Of a DNA stretch of 64,000 nucleotides, positions 11,696 through 23,648 are shown piece after piece. Made by a program: the position numbers and the translations under genes. Source of the stretch: Stropharia rugosoannulata (lineage: Eukaryota; Basidiomycota; Agaricomycetes; Agaricales; Strophariaceae); assembly GCA_028532985.1 (NCBI GenBank), contig JANCIK010000005.1, positions 3,478,501-3,542,500 on the forward strand, given 5' to 3'. The notes beneath the pieces were generated by a model. The model was not told the origin of the DNA and ran no database searches. It saw nothing but the letters and a program-made list of their open reading frames with translations. Numbering within the stretch: position 1 is the stretch's first letter; each line of letters starts with the position of its first letter.

Positions 11696-13702
11696 CGGCG
11701 GACGAAGCCTTCCTGCCCACCAGCCGGCTCCTTCGGTTTTCGTTGTGTAGCGGTATGGCCTGTGAAGGCGGCTGGACCTTTTCTGGCTCAACGACATACT
11801 GCCTACATCCAGTCAACTTATCACAGGATCACAAGTTCCATAGGAAGAAAGAAGTAAGGCCTTGATCCCGGCGAGGTAAGCATTGCTATTCTCCTTTTTT
11901 GACCTTGACTTCTTGCCGATTCTTACTTTGGCCTGTTAGAGAAGGTTGGGTCACAGCATCTGCAGCGGCAGTTAGACGTGAACATGCACCATGTTTGCAC
12001 ATTTCGAATCTTCAGTTAATTTTGTTAATGGATGGGACTGGCGCACGCGACAAATTTATCATTCTTGAGATACTCAGCCTCACATGATGGCCCCAGGAAG
12101 ATCCGGAACCATTTATGGATCGTCCTGGAAATATACTCTGGAGGTGCCGACAAATAGCGGAAACCGATATGTGAGAGATTCCCTGGGATGTTTGCAAGCA
12201 TGGCGCAACAGTGATAATGCAAATGCTGAGTAGCATCGCGATACAACGGAGTTTCGGGGTAAATGCATCATCAGGTATTAGATTGGTCTCCTCGGAAATT
12301 ACGCTTACAGACAGACCATCAGCGCTCGGCAATGCACAACTCACTCTCTTCCTCCTCCAACCCGGATGGTTTCTGGTTTTGGCGAAGCACTTTCGCCTTT
12401 ACCACAATTTCGGTGTCTGGTTAACGTACAGCTCTCACAGTTCATCAGGTTCAGCCAAGAAGCGTCTACGCCACCTCTGTTACGCATCGCCTGGTTGGAC
12501 CTTTCAACTTCAACCGCCTGTCTGAGGGTGAAAGCAGTGTGAACATCTCGCTCTTTTGTTCAGCTGTCACGTACGTGAGACCGCTTTCAGCGCTGCACAG
12601 ATTGAAAAGACTGCACTCTGTAGCCTCATCGCCGTACGTGCTAATAACGCTTGTTTCATAGCAAATCATTGCTCGAATGACTATTATTCGCGCAGCAGGG
12701 ATTTTGGTTCAAAATTCGTTATCTACCTGCGTAATGATAGTACCCAGTCCCAAAAGATCTGCATCTCCCGTTGTAAGCCTTCGAATTATCTCGATTTTGT
12801 TTCTGTGGAGCTGAGTGCTTTCGCTGGCATTGCTCAATTTTAGACCACGAATTGAAGGCGGTATAGCGCGCATACATGCTATCAATTACTCTTCATCTAA
12901 AAGCGGTTTGTAAATATTCCTGCCGTACTGTCACACAGTTTAACATCTACTCTCTCAAGCAATCCCGTGTTCCCATGGATCCTTTCCCGTTGGATTATGA
13001 ACGCACCTAAGATTGCCATATGGATTTGTATAAATAAACTTCTTACGGCACCCTGTTCTTTTTTTGCGGAACGCGATGAACATTTATTCTTGTCATTACT
13101 GTGCGCAAAAACACCTTTTTATCATCTGTGGCCGTTTTTATTTTTATACACTCAAGCTTCGTGTTAGGCCAGATAGATCTTGCGCGGCCTTATTGTAATA
13201 TATGTCTGTTTGGTGGACCGCCTACTGTCGGCAAAGAGTAGCTTCACCGCCAATGTTCCTGTGACTTCATCGTTTTGCTCCGGGCTCATATCACTCTGAT
13301 AAGATAATTATAGCCTGTGTTTGGTCGTCTTCCTTTGCCAGACCCACCCTACTGGTCGACGCTAAACGCCCCAAGAGTTGTGTATAGTGGCTTCAGCCAA
13401 ATCAATCCAATTCTCGGGTTTCCCTGCATTTGGACAGCTCTTCACTCGGCGATTACAAGGATATTCTTCTTTGATACGAGTTACTCGAAGTCCTGGTGCG
13501 AGATTTGAATCTATCATGAAGGACATACGTTGCCTTAACCATCCATTCCCAGCGCCAGAGCCTTGTTTGTGGTTTTAACCTGTGACCTCGTTGGGAGAAA
13601 CATCCGAATGTCTCCTTTGCTTACGATGCAAGGAAGCGCGTGTCTATGGACTTCCGCTCCGTATTAACACATTGAACAACATGCCTCCTTGCATTTCAGG
13701 AG
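11696..13702. other. intergenic, no supported gene
   Basis: Two kilobases follow the HIT gene. Open frames of about 70-110 codons occur on both strands near 12012-12525, overlapping each other, but none has a domain or neighbouring exons that close in phase. Part must be the promoter of the oxalate decarboxylase. I see no transposon ends. Confidence 0.45.
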
Positions 13703-13709
13703 TATAAAA
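13703..13709 (+). promoter_or_regulatory. TATA box of the oxalate decarboxylase gene
   Basis: TATAAAA lies 64 nt before the first exon of the coding sequence. It is a textbook TATA position for a fungal gene with a short 5' leader, and fits an inducible gene. Confidence 0.65.
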
Positions 13710-13772
13710 AGAGTGGTGTCTCTGGTTACATCTCCAGCTCTCTGGCCAGCTGTTCAATCCCCTCCAACCACG

Positions 13773-16179
13773 ATGATCAGTATTTCGTCTTGCATCCTAG
13801 CTCTCTTGCTCTCTACCGTCGTCGGCGCCGCGCCAGCAGTGAGCCCAGTCGCGTCTGGCACGGTTGCTGCTTCTGGCACACCTTCTCCAGCAGCAGCGAG
13901 TGCGGCGGCGCACAGCTCGTCCAGCCCGAAATCGTCGACAGCGAGTGCCTCTACGCCTCCTGCTGCAATCTCAACTGTCGCCCCAATCAGCCTGGATTTA
14001 AACGAGGTTCTTTGGAATTCATCCGATTCTGGGCCAGATCCACAGCCCATACGCGGTTCTCTCGGGGCAACCGTAATCGGCCCCACCGACGTGTTCATCG
14101 CTAAAGAGAACGCTGACCTCCTCGCACCCCCAACCACGGACCATGGCTCTGTGTAGGGGGTAGTAGTTATTTCCCATTAAATTATCACTAAGTAAAAACT
14201 TCACAGTCCCAACGCGAAATGGCCATTCAGTCTTAGCCACAATCGGCTCCAGACGGGCGGGTGGGCTCGTCAAGAAAATAGTACGTCGAAATCGCTCCCG
14301 TCTAGAAACTGGTATACTCACCTTAAAAATCAAAACCGCAGCTGACGTTATGTCTTTTGCAACGCGCAAGTAGTTCGATGCTTTCAGGTAGTCATCACTG
14401 ACTCCTTCCTTCAGAAATGGCTGGCGTCAATATGCGACTGGAAGCAGGAGCTATCCGGTTAGTTACTTCCAACGACCCTTTCTTTTCGTCCTTTTTGTAA
14501 CTTGTGATTTCTAGTGAATTGCATTGGCACAGTACTGCAGAGGTACGCATTTTCTATGTATTTGTAATTTTCGACGCTGTGTACTCAAATCCTAGTCAAG
14601 TGGGCCTATGTGCTAAAGGTGATACCAACTCAGTTGACGACTTTGAATAACAAAAGAGCTCATTGCATTCAAGGGCACTACGCAAATCACAGCCGTGGAC
14701 TCATCGGGAAGGAACTTCATCGGCAGCGTGGTGGGTATAGCAGTCTCATGAAGCTTAGTTTATTTTGATGAAAATTAGGGCCCTGGTGACCTTTGGTACT
14801 TCCCGCCAGGTATCCCTCACTCGCTCCAAGCTACGGACGATGATCCTGATGGGTCGGAATTCCTACTGGTAAGATTCCTTCTCGTGCCTGACAGAAGGTA
14901 CTGACATCATTGGACAGGTCTTTGACAACGGTGCTTTCAGTGAAGACGACACTTTCTTAGTGATTAAATTATTTTTCATCTGAGAAGTGCGCTAATCAGC
15001 TTACAGCTGACGGATTGGCTTGCTCATGTGCCAGTTGATAGTAAGTCCAATGTCCAGTTATTTTCAATGAACTGAACGAAGTTGATCACAATACATTTAC
15101 AGTTCTCACCAAGAACTTCCAAACGTGCGCCTGTCTTGCTTTTGCATTCATCAAACCTAGCATAACTGACGTCAATTGCAGGGACCCTTCCGCATTCGCT
15201 CACATCCCCTCACAAGAGCTCTACATCTTCCCAAGCAGTGAGTTTCTACTTGTAGGCATTATGATCTGAAGTAAAGAATTATGTACCACGCAGCGCCTCC
15301 TGCCGATGGCAATTCTTCCCTACCCTCAAGTCCCGCCGGGCAGGTGCCGAACCCCTTCGCCTTCCCACTCTCACAAATGCAACCTACCCAGCTAAACGGC
15401 GGATCTGTCAAAATCGTTGACTCGCGTTCATTCGCTGTCTCGACAGCGATAGCTGCTGCTGAGGTTACTGTTGAGCCCGGTGCTATCCGGTACGTAACAG
15501 GAACACTTCATTGTACCGAATCTGACTTCCTGTTCATTAGTGAACTTCACGTGAGGATTGTCCATTTGTCAAAATTATGAATATACTGAATAGGTAAACA
15601 TAGTGGCACCCGACGCAGGATGAATGGAGTTTCTTCATGTTTGTACCCTACCAGTAAATCATTCTAAAGTAGCTGTGGCTAATCCACTCGGCCTTTGTTT
15701 AGCGAGGGACAAGCCCGAGTAACTATTTTCGCCGCACAATCTAACTCAAGAACGTTCAACTATGTTGCCGGAGATGTCGGTAAGTCAGCTGGCAATATGC
15801 AGACATCACGTAGTGCTCAATGATCTCGACAGGTTACATTCCCGCGACCATGGGTCACTACGTTGAAAATACTGGAAATAGCACTTTACGCTTCCTTGAA
15901 ATATTCAACTCTGGTACGTCGATCTTGTCCAAGTACTTACTATTCATCAGACTGACGCCATATGATCAGATCAATTTGAAGATATCAGTCTGAGCACAGT
16001 GAGCACCTCATGTTTCGACTTCAAATATGTCACAAGATAGCTAATATTGACTAACCCAACAGTGGCTTGCTCTCACACCTCCTGAGCTTGTCAAGGCCCA
16101 TCTAGGTTTCAGTGACGAGACAATTTCTCACTTGTTCAAGTCGCCGCCGACAGTTATCGGTCCCGCGTCTTCTTCGTAA
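13773..16179 (+). CDS. secreted bicupin oxalate decarboxylase
   Basis: The enzyme converts oxalate to formate and CO2 using manganese. It begins with a signal peptide ([19 protein letters not shown]) and a Ser/Ala-rich linker. The N-terminal cupin has [20 protein letters not shown] and [15 protein letters not shown], giving the His-His-Glu-His metal set. The lid segment is FSEDDTF, whose Glu is the residue linked to decarboxylase rather than oxidase activity. The C-terminal cupin has [19 protein letters not shown] and [17 protein letters not shown] count about 19 exons, including a 10-nt microexon at 15541-15550 that completes the second ELHWH motif. One acceptor, before GQARVTIFA near 15709, is inferred from frame rather than from a strong consensus. 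Fungi of wood and litter use this enzyme to control secreted oxalate and pH. Confidence 0.95.
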
Positions 16180-19100
16180 TGCTGCGTTTAGCAATCCAGC
16201 AGTCCATGCTTCTTGTGCATGTCCTGTATCCCTTTCCTGAGCCCGAAATAAATAATACAGACCAATGTACTACTATACCTTTACGAAAGATATTCTAAAT
16301 GTTAACAAAAGCTCTAAGCATATTTGAACTAAGCGTTCGACCGGTTAGACATCGACTTTGAGCGCCGTTTCCTGGTTTCCTTTCAACGCATAAGGCATTG
16401 TTTTTTTGGTAGATGGAGAAATCGTGGCACGCGCTCACAGAACTGCCGGAGTAATGGGGATAAACGGTGACATGGATTTTTGACGCAACGGGAAACTCAC
16501 AGCGCGGAGAACGTTCGCCAAAAACTTCGGCCAGCTTAAAAATAACCTTTAGGACAAAGAAGCAAGCGATGGCGGAGGTATATTCCAGCTGCGTGCATAT
16601 TATTAGGCCCTCGGCCAGCTAATTGTACTTCTCATCTAGATGACGCCTTCGCTACCGCCAACACGCGGGATGAGAAATTTCCCAAATAATAATAACATTT
16701 GCAAAGTATGCACTGTAGCAGTATTGCCTACGACGATGGCAAGCCGTTTCGCCCTTCCTAGCTTGTGATGAGAAAGCCGGCCCGCACAGCGCTAAGATAA
16801 CAGTTTCCAGGATTTGTTATAACAACGTGAGAGAGCAGAACAGTGCCTTGTACTCTTAATGAGATGCCGAAAGCATAATTCGATAAGGCAATGAACCTGG
16901 AGGATCAAGTGACAGCACAGGTCCGCAGACGTCACGGATTATTTCCGTCGGAAGAGTACGCAGCAAGCTAGCTATTTTGTGGGTGACATGCGCATATGAT
17001 AGGAAAAATCAAATGGCCGCAGACCTGCCTATGGATAGAACGCGCATCGCGCAAGGGGCATAAATGGGCGGCAGGACTCCCGGCAGCGAGGTATTTTTGG
17101 CTCCTGGAATCGCCTCATGACATCGGAGGCCGGCTGAAATAGTTGTTTACTGATAATCATTGGGGCGCCAGGATTCAGGTATTGCACCCATTTCCGCTTT
17201 GCTCACAAGACACCGAGATGTATCGTCCGGCAGTCTGGCTTAATGAGGCCCAGCGGCGCTCCGTTGATGTCGTCAAAAGTGCCGCGGATTATGCGCGACA
17301 GGGGCTGGCGGTTATGCGCTTGACTTCGACGTTAGTGTCAACAATAGAGCGCTTAGACAGCGGGTTTTACAGGTTCTGCAGTCCCGCCCATACGCCAACC
17401 TGCACAGAGAAGGCGATCAGGACGCAGATTTATACGCATGTGATCTGAGAAAATTAACGATGTCAGCGACATAGAGAGATACATGCTTGAATATCGGACA
17501 TTCTCAGTACAGTCGAGCGTTTCGAGAAACAAATGCATCATCTTGTATCCGAGATAATTATGGGGTATCGCAGGTTATATCATGAGGCCACGTATGGGAG
17601 AAACTGTGCGGGTTGGTCCAAGATCGAGGCACACATCAGGATATTTGGGAGAGGCGAGACGTCATATGACAGAGTATGTCTGAGCGGAAGACACTGGTAG
17701 GGCACTGGTAGTTGGAAAGAGTATCACTTTAGCTTTCGGCAAGACGCTCACCATTCCACGAATATGCCGGTTATGAAGGAGAGTGGGAATTTCCATCCAT
17801 TAGTGAAGAACCTTTGTGGAGTAGGCCCGAGATACAAACGAGCTTAATAAATTTCTCGCAAGTTCACAATGGGTCAGATAGTCCCAAGCCTTGTTGTCGT
17901 TATTGCAAGTAGTGGTTTGCACATGAAGGACGAAATACTCGAGTGCATGCAAGAAAGGCAAAGTTAGATTTGTTGCTTGAAATTTATCACCTTGATGTAC
18001 AAAACACCATTTGGAGGTTGGAGCTGGCTCCCACTGAGTCCCGCTAATTTGAAACAGATGATCATTTATCGACGATATTAGAGAACAGTCATCCGATATC
18101 GTGTCGATTGAACAGAGCACATGGTCGAAGATGCATGCAGATATCCCACCACGGCGGTGAAGCTGTAGATGTTCCTTTAGTCAAGGCCATGTCTAGGCTG
18201 CGTAAGTCAGGATATCTCACCGGATTCAGTCAGCATAAAAGTGCAATTGCATGTCAAGTGAGGCATGGTGATGTCATTAGCATCCCCATAAGCAGGCTTT
18301 GGTTCAGTTATGAGCACACTGAAATTCGTAAACCAGAACACATGAGCTAGAGCTGGAGGAAAATGTCGTGCTAAGAAGGGGTCAGTGCCAGCGGCCGCCA
18401 GATATCGGTATCACGGTTGATGGCCTAGTTAAATTTGGGCTTCAGGTGAGGTTACTGGCCGTCTTTCTCCACAAGATATGCATACGCCATAAAATAAAGA
18501 ACCTGACCAAAGCAGTTGATTGAGACCTGCACGAAGTCGTCGGTTGTCCATGGTTCTCTTTTGTTTACAGAAGTGCCATTTGGAGATAGTGACATACTAG
18601 TCTCTTCATCATGGTCGGGTAGTGTACCTGAAGCAAATGCCTACGCTTCGGTCAGATCGAGGAGCACAGATAACACTTCGCAGATAACAACTAAGTAGAC
18701 CGAGTATCAGATAATCGGGTGCTGAGAGATTATCAAGATAGCCAAGGAGAATAGAAGGTAGTGTCATACATGCTCGTGTTTCGGTATGAGCTGGCATAGA
18801 GTTCGGCGTAAAGAGTGGACGTCACTGAAACCATGCTGACGGGCCATTGGACAGTCTCCTCGACATACAAAGGGGATACGAAGACCCAGTTATCCAAGGT
18901 CCGGGTTTGTGAACACGACGTCGATCGACAGATATTTGAATTGTAAATCTATCCGCAAGAGCGGTAGAGGGAGGATATCGGTATCGACCTCAAACCAAAA
19001 TTAAGGTAACTTGCCTATGAGTATTTCGAAGTGATAGTCATGATCTTCCTGATCACGATTGCTTGAAAAGAGCATTTCAAGAAGGCACTGATCGTCGCAG

Positions 19101-20035
19101 TCATTTAGATGATAAACAACGTCCGAAGGCCCTAGCCACGCGGTAAGCAGTTATGATCTTCGGTGAGGATGTTCCTAAGCTTAAAGCCTAATGTCAGATA
19201 TAGAAAATAGCAGGTTTGAACAACATACCATGCATGGCAGACCAGTGATTCAGCGCATATATTCCAAAGTTCAAGCTAACGCATCAGAGGATATTTAACA
19301 AGAGCTTGATCACAATTTGTTCGAGGATAATTGCGCTTTCAAACTACAGTAAAACAGTTAATCGTAGTCGTTTAATAAGTCCCGTTTGAACTCACCTTTA
19401 TATAGGCTGAATGCTTGGGCTCCATTTCTGAGAAAATGGGTGCTTTGGTCCAAGGAAAGGCCTCCATCCATGGAGAATTTGGGTAGTTCCCTAATTGTGG
19501 GCAAGCTCGAGCCGCAGAAGAGGCAAGCCGCGTTTGGTACCGCGCGTAGGCCGGCTCGCTCGTGCCCAAGCAGAACGCAATTTTGCCAATGCATTGATCA
19601 ATCCCCTTCTTACTAGAGAAGCAGGTTAGATTTAGAGCCCAACACTTTATCCGAGGTTTGCTAACCTAGTCTATAGGCGCAGAATTTGCCGCTGGTGATA
19701 ATGCTTCAATCCATGAGACATGTCAGGTAGTCCCGTGTTTTGGGGCAGGTGTAGGAGAGGCGCGGCGTACAATACAGTCATCACATAGAAACTCCAAGAA
19801 GTCCCAACAAACAGAGAGGTCACAGTTACGAGCAGAATGCAGACATGTGTTGCGACCTTCAGCTAGATATGGTGTTCAACGTCGAGACCGCCGTCCCCAA
19901 GCCGGTCCCGGTCAGAAGTTGTTTGGTCATATGTACGTGACGAACCATAAGCGACGTGCCTCCAGCTCTTCACTTTACCATCCTTCTTGAACGGTTTGCC
20001 AGCTCAACCTTTGTACATTGTACTCTGTAACAGCC
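16180..20035. other. 3.9-kb gene-poor gap
   Basis: After the decarboxylase there is a long stretch with only short, overlapping, motif-free frames, such as about 101 codons at 17143-17448 (+) and 106 at 17800-18120 (-). I found no exon chain, tRNA, terminal repeat or target duplication. There is a small direct duplication (CACTGGTAGGG/CACTGGTAGTT) near 17692-17714. The stretch may be decayed repeat DNA or contain a noncoding RNA, but nothing positive supports either. Confidence 0.45.
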
Positions 20036-21525
20036 ATGGTTCAAGTTACGGTCACCGCTGTATCAAAAACTCCGGCGTCGAAGGGGAGTTTTCCGCTGAC
20101 ACTTGATGTCGCTCACGGAGCGACTGTAGGGGATGTAAAAGCCGCCATAGTTGCCAAATTTCCTAGGGTGAGTACTGCTCTGCACGAAGAATAATTGCCC
20201 TTCCGCTCCGAGATACTCCCTGCGTGAGGGAATGACTCGTAGCCGTGAATTGTCATGCATGATTCCGGACGGGTCCGCCATACCTCCTGCAGTAGCTCCG
20301 CTAACCTCCGTGGCTTCAGTTCAAACCTACACGCCAACGTATCACACCAAAAGGCGAAAAGAAGCCAATACTTGAGGAGACAAAGCTCAGCGATGCCCTT
20401 GGTGCGCCGCAGAACGGGTGGGAGCTGCAAGTGAAAGACTTGGGTCCCCAAATTGGATGGAGGACCGTCTTCCTGGTGGAATACGTACGCACACAATCAT
20501 TCTTGTCGACAAGGTTTTGCGCCAATAATTCCTTGCTTCTTCGTAGGTCGGGCCCCTGATTATTCACCCGCTCTTCTACTACTTCCCCAAGTTCTGGTAT
20601 GGGAAAGACGTGCAACACAGCGCACTGCAACAGTACGTCTGAAATCCTCTGTGATATCAGTCATAATAAAGGGTATACAGATATGTCTTTGCCTTCGTTA
20701 TGCTTCATTTCATCAAGCGAGAACTGGAGACGATCTTGTAAGCCAAATCATGCTATGCCATCACATTTTGCCTACTTATCGCGGATAAACAGCGTCCACC
20801 GCTTTTCCAGTGCCACCATGCCGTGGTTTAACATCGTCAAAAAGTATGGCTGGTATATGTACTTGTGGACCATGCACTAAATGTTTCTTTAGCTCGTCTC
20901 ACTACCACATCCTGAGTGGTAAGCCCATGTTGATCCTTTAACGTTTTTAACACGTTTCATGGGCCCGTATACCCAGGTGTACTCCTCGCTGCAGACATAT
21001 ATCGATCAAAATTTTCAGCAGCGTCGCCTTACATCGTCAACACGGTCCGAGATAACGAAAAGTTCCTCTGGATCTGCGCTGGTCTCTGGGCAGTACGTGT
21101 GCACTATCGTCATACCTACATCTTTACTCAAGAAAATAATCGCAGTTCGCCGAACTCTCAAACCTCCACACACATCTGACTGTCCGTGCCCTGCGCCCTG
21201 CGGGAAGTCGCGCGCGCGGGATCCCGTACGGCTACGGCTTCAGCCTGGTCTCCTTCCCGAACTACTTCTTTGAATCTCTCGCGTGGGCCGTTATCTGTGT
21301 TATGACCGGCAGCATAGGAGGTGCGTTACCCGGCTTTCACGCCTGTCCCCAGTGAAGATCAGCTACTGACATCTTTTCTTCCCGCGTTTTCTAGCATGTA
21401 TCTTTACAGTCGTTGCCGTCGGCCAGATGGCTATTTGGGCCATCAAGAAACATAAAAACTACAAGAAGGAATTCGGCAAGGCTTACCCTAGGAACAGGAA
21501 GGCCATGATTCCCTTTGTCCTGTAA
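20036..21525 (+). CDS. TSC13: very-long-chain trans-2-enoyl-CoA reductase
   Basis: Tsc13 performs the last step of each very-long-chain fatty-acid elongation cycle in the ER membrane, reducing trans-2-enoyl-CoA with NADPH. Nine exons close in phase to 312 residues. The N-terminus (about 1-80) is the ubiquitin-like fold of the family. After it come QIGWRTVFLVEYVGPLIIHP, FWYGKDVQHSAL, the FVHRF motif, SSHYHILSG, the conserved LSNLHTHLTVRALRP, YGYGFSLVSFPNYFFE and the ER-type basic C-terminus KKHKNYKKEFGKAYPRNRKA. Several hydrophobic membrane segments are visible between these. Exon 6 is only 26 nt. The gene converges on the ECM11-like gene, with 0.4 kb between their stops. The products feed sphingolipid and membrane lipid synthesis. 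Confidence 0.95.
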
Positions 21526-21917
21526 ATGATGATGTTGACGTCAGATGGGCAACGTATTCTATCACGTCTTCGGGAATTAATACATCTATGTTTCATATCC
21601 TGATGCTCAGTCCATTGACAAAAACTGCATGACTATTTTTTTTTGTACTACACAAGATAAGGAGAGGTCCAGATGCAGATGCAAACATAACAGTGTAGCA
21701 ATAGGGCCGCGTGCGGCAGGTAAGACGGGCAGAGGAACGACAGAAAAGCGTCAGAAATGAACTCAGCAATCAGAGCTAGAAATCAAAGGTCAGCCGTTCA
21801 GCAGTAAAGTGCAGAGAGCAGAGAGCAAGAAGTCCAAAGAGAGGAAGAGAGTGATCCCCAAGTCCATGAAAAGAAAGGACAAGGCAGAAGAGTAGCTGCA
21901 GCTATTTGATATTTACA
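21526..21917. other. convergent 3' region
   Basis: This holds the two 3' ends of TSC13 and the ECM11-like gene. It is purine-rich (AGAGCAGAGAGCAAG-type) near 21810-21860 and shows no gene. Confidence 0.5.
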
Positions 21918-23648
21918 TCACTTCAGAACGTCAGCGCCGTCTTTCACTAGTTTCAGTCTTGCATCTTCCAGAGCAACATCCCGTTCTTGCAGCACGACGG
22001 TGTGAGCTTGCATTTCAGCGTGGAGGTCGCTGTAGAGCTTGAGCTTCGTACTAGATAAAGATGAGTGGCGTCATCGCATAAGATACGCAGAAGCGATAAG
22101 GAACGGCCTACTCCATATACTGTTTCACCTGCGACGCACGTATTATTCGTAAGAATCCGCGTAAATTAGGGTCAAAGAATGAGCCAACGCACATGGTCCA
22201 GAAGCGCATGATAATCAGCCGCGATTTCTAGGGAAAAAATAAAAAGAAGAGAGACAATACGAACTATAAGAGAGTATGTGTCGTCAAGTGTGCTTACCAT
22301 CTGCCCCGGCGCGCCATTCGTCCATTGTGCACGTTTCGAAGCGCTCGACCATCTTGTCGTATGTCTCCATGTGGCCTGCGACATAATCGTCTGCATCCAT
22401 GCCGATGAGCTTCGTGAGGACACCGGGAGCAGGTTGAGACGACATGGACGCAGGGGCGGCGTAGGACGAATATCGTTGGGTCTGATGCATATCCGGGGGC
22501 TGTCCGTAGTACATGTCCGATTGCTGCTGCAAGCCTACCTGATGGTGGTCCTCGCGAGCAGCAGAGTGCGACATGCCCGAGCTTGGTCGCCCGCTTGTGT
22601 TCGGCGACAGGGTGTGTCTGCGTGAGTTCTGATCAAATATAAGTAGCGAACCGTATCAAAGATACAATTTCACGACAATTAGAGAAGGGGACAAAAAGAG
22701 GAAGAGAAGAAAAGGAGTGACAAACATGATGTCCGTTCATATAATCCTGTGGACCTTTGAGACGTTTGAGGCCGGATTGATAGCCAGACAACTCCTCTTC
22801 TTCCTCATCTCTGGAACGCTTGGAAGAGTGACGAAGTGGACTAAAGGGCGCGTTGGCGTGTTCTTCAGCATCGTCTCCCGGATGTGGAGATTGAAGTTTC
22901 TGGCGAAAGTGATTGAGCATATTAGGGCCCTCTTCAATGGGTATCCGCTGAGGGCCATTCGCCCTTGACGCAGGCCGGAAACCCATATCCTGGGAGAACT
23001 CGTCTGCAATTATATGGTCAGAAAGTAGGCCACAACAGAACACATGGCTTTGCAACTACCGGGTATATTCCCGGCATCAAATTGTGCGCCTGAGGTGGAT
23101 GTATGCGCTTGATTCTTGGTCATTGACTCAGAAGAAGCATTAGTAGCAGTAGAAAATGGAACTTTGAAGGTAGACGGTGAATCAGATACGTTGGTGTTGC
23201 GTAATCCAAAAGCAGCAGCAACTCGCGAAGCCTTTTGGGGTATCGGTGCCATAACAGCATTCGAGGACGCGAAGTTCAAGTTCGGAGGTTGAGGCTGCAG
23301 AGGCTGGGAAAATGGAATGGCAGTTCCAGGCCTAGAGATATGAGCATTTTCTGTGACCTTGGCAGATGATACAGTTTCTGCAGATGTCCTTCTCCTGACA
23401 CCACCCAATCCCTGGGTGGTGGGCCTGACTGCCTGAGCCCTTGCATCTTTTTCAGTTCTTTTAAAAGCATTCCGACCGAAAGAGTGTCGGGTTTCATTGC
23501 TAGAGGTGTCTGGCGGTAAGTTCTCCTTCCGAGATGCGTTCAGCAAGTTGTCAGAACCAGGAGAAAAATTCGCCTGATCAGGCGTCGACGAAGTGTTGGT
23601 TTCTGCTGTCTGTCTTGAAGGAAACTGGAATGGTTGTCGAGCGCTCAT
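21918..23648 (-). CDS. ECM11-domain protein, probable meiotic chromosome protein
   Basis: Exon 1 (23060-23648) starts MSARQPFQFPSRQ and encodes a long Ser/Thr/Asn-rich disordered region. Exons at 22726-23003 and 22298-22628 follow in phase, then three short 3' exons. The conserved part is the C-terminal 100 residues: GVLTKLIGMDADDYVAGH, CTMDEWRAGADG, then EIAADYHALLDHVKQYMDTK and a helical Glu/Lys-rich end closing GADVLK. This matches the fungal Ecm11 C-terminal domain as I know it. Budding-yeast Ecm11 is a SUMO-modified central-element protein of the synaptonemal complex that works with Gmc2, so a meiotic role is plausible here but inferred. The family call rests on the C-terminal pattern only; the disordered N-terminus is not informative. 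Confidence 0.75.

Noticed and set aside
13754..14137. 127-codon minus-strand frame over the oxalate decarboxylase first exon
   Set aside because: It is the shadow of a strongly supported coding exon.
16260..19900. Possible LTR element in the gene gap
   Set aside because: No pair of direct repeats with TG...CA ends, and no gag-, protease-, integrase- or polymerase-like frame.
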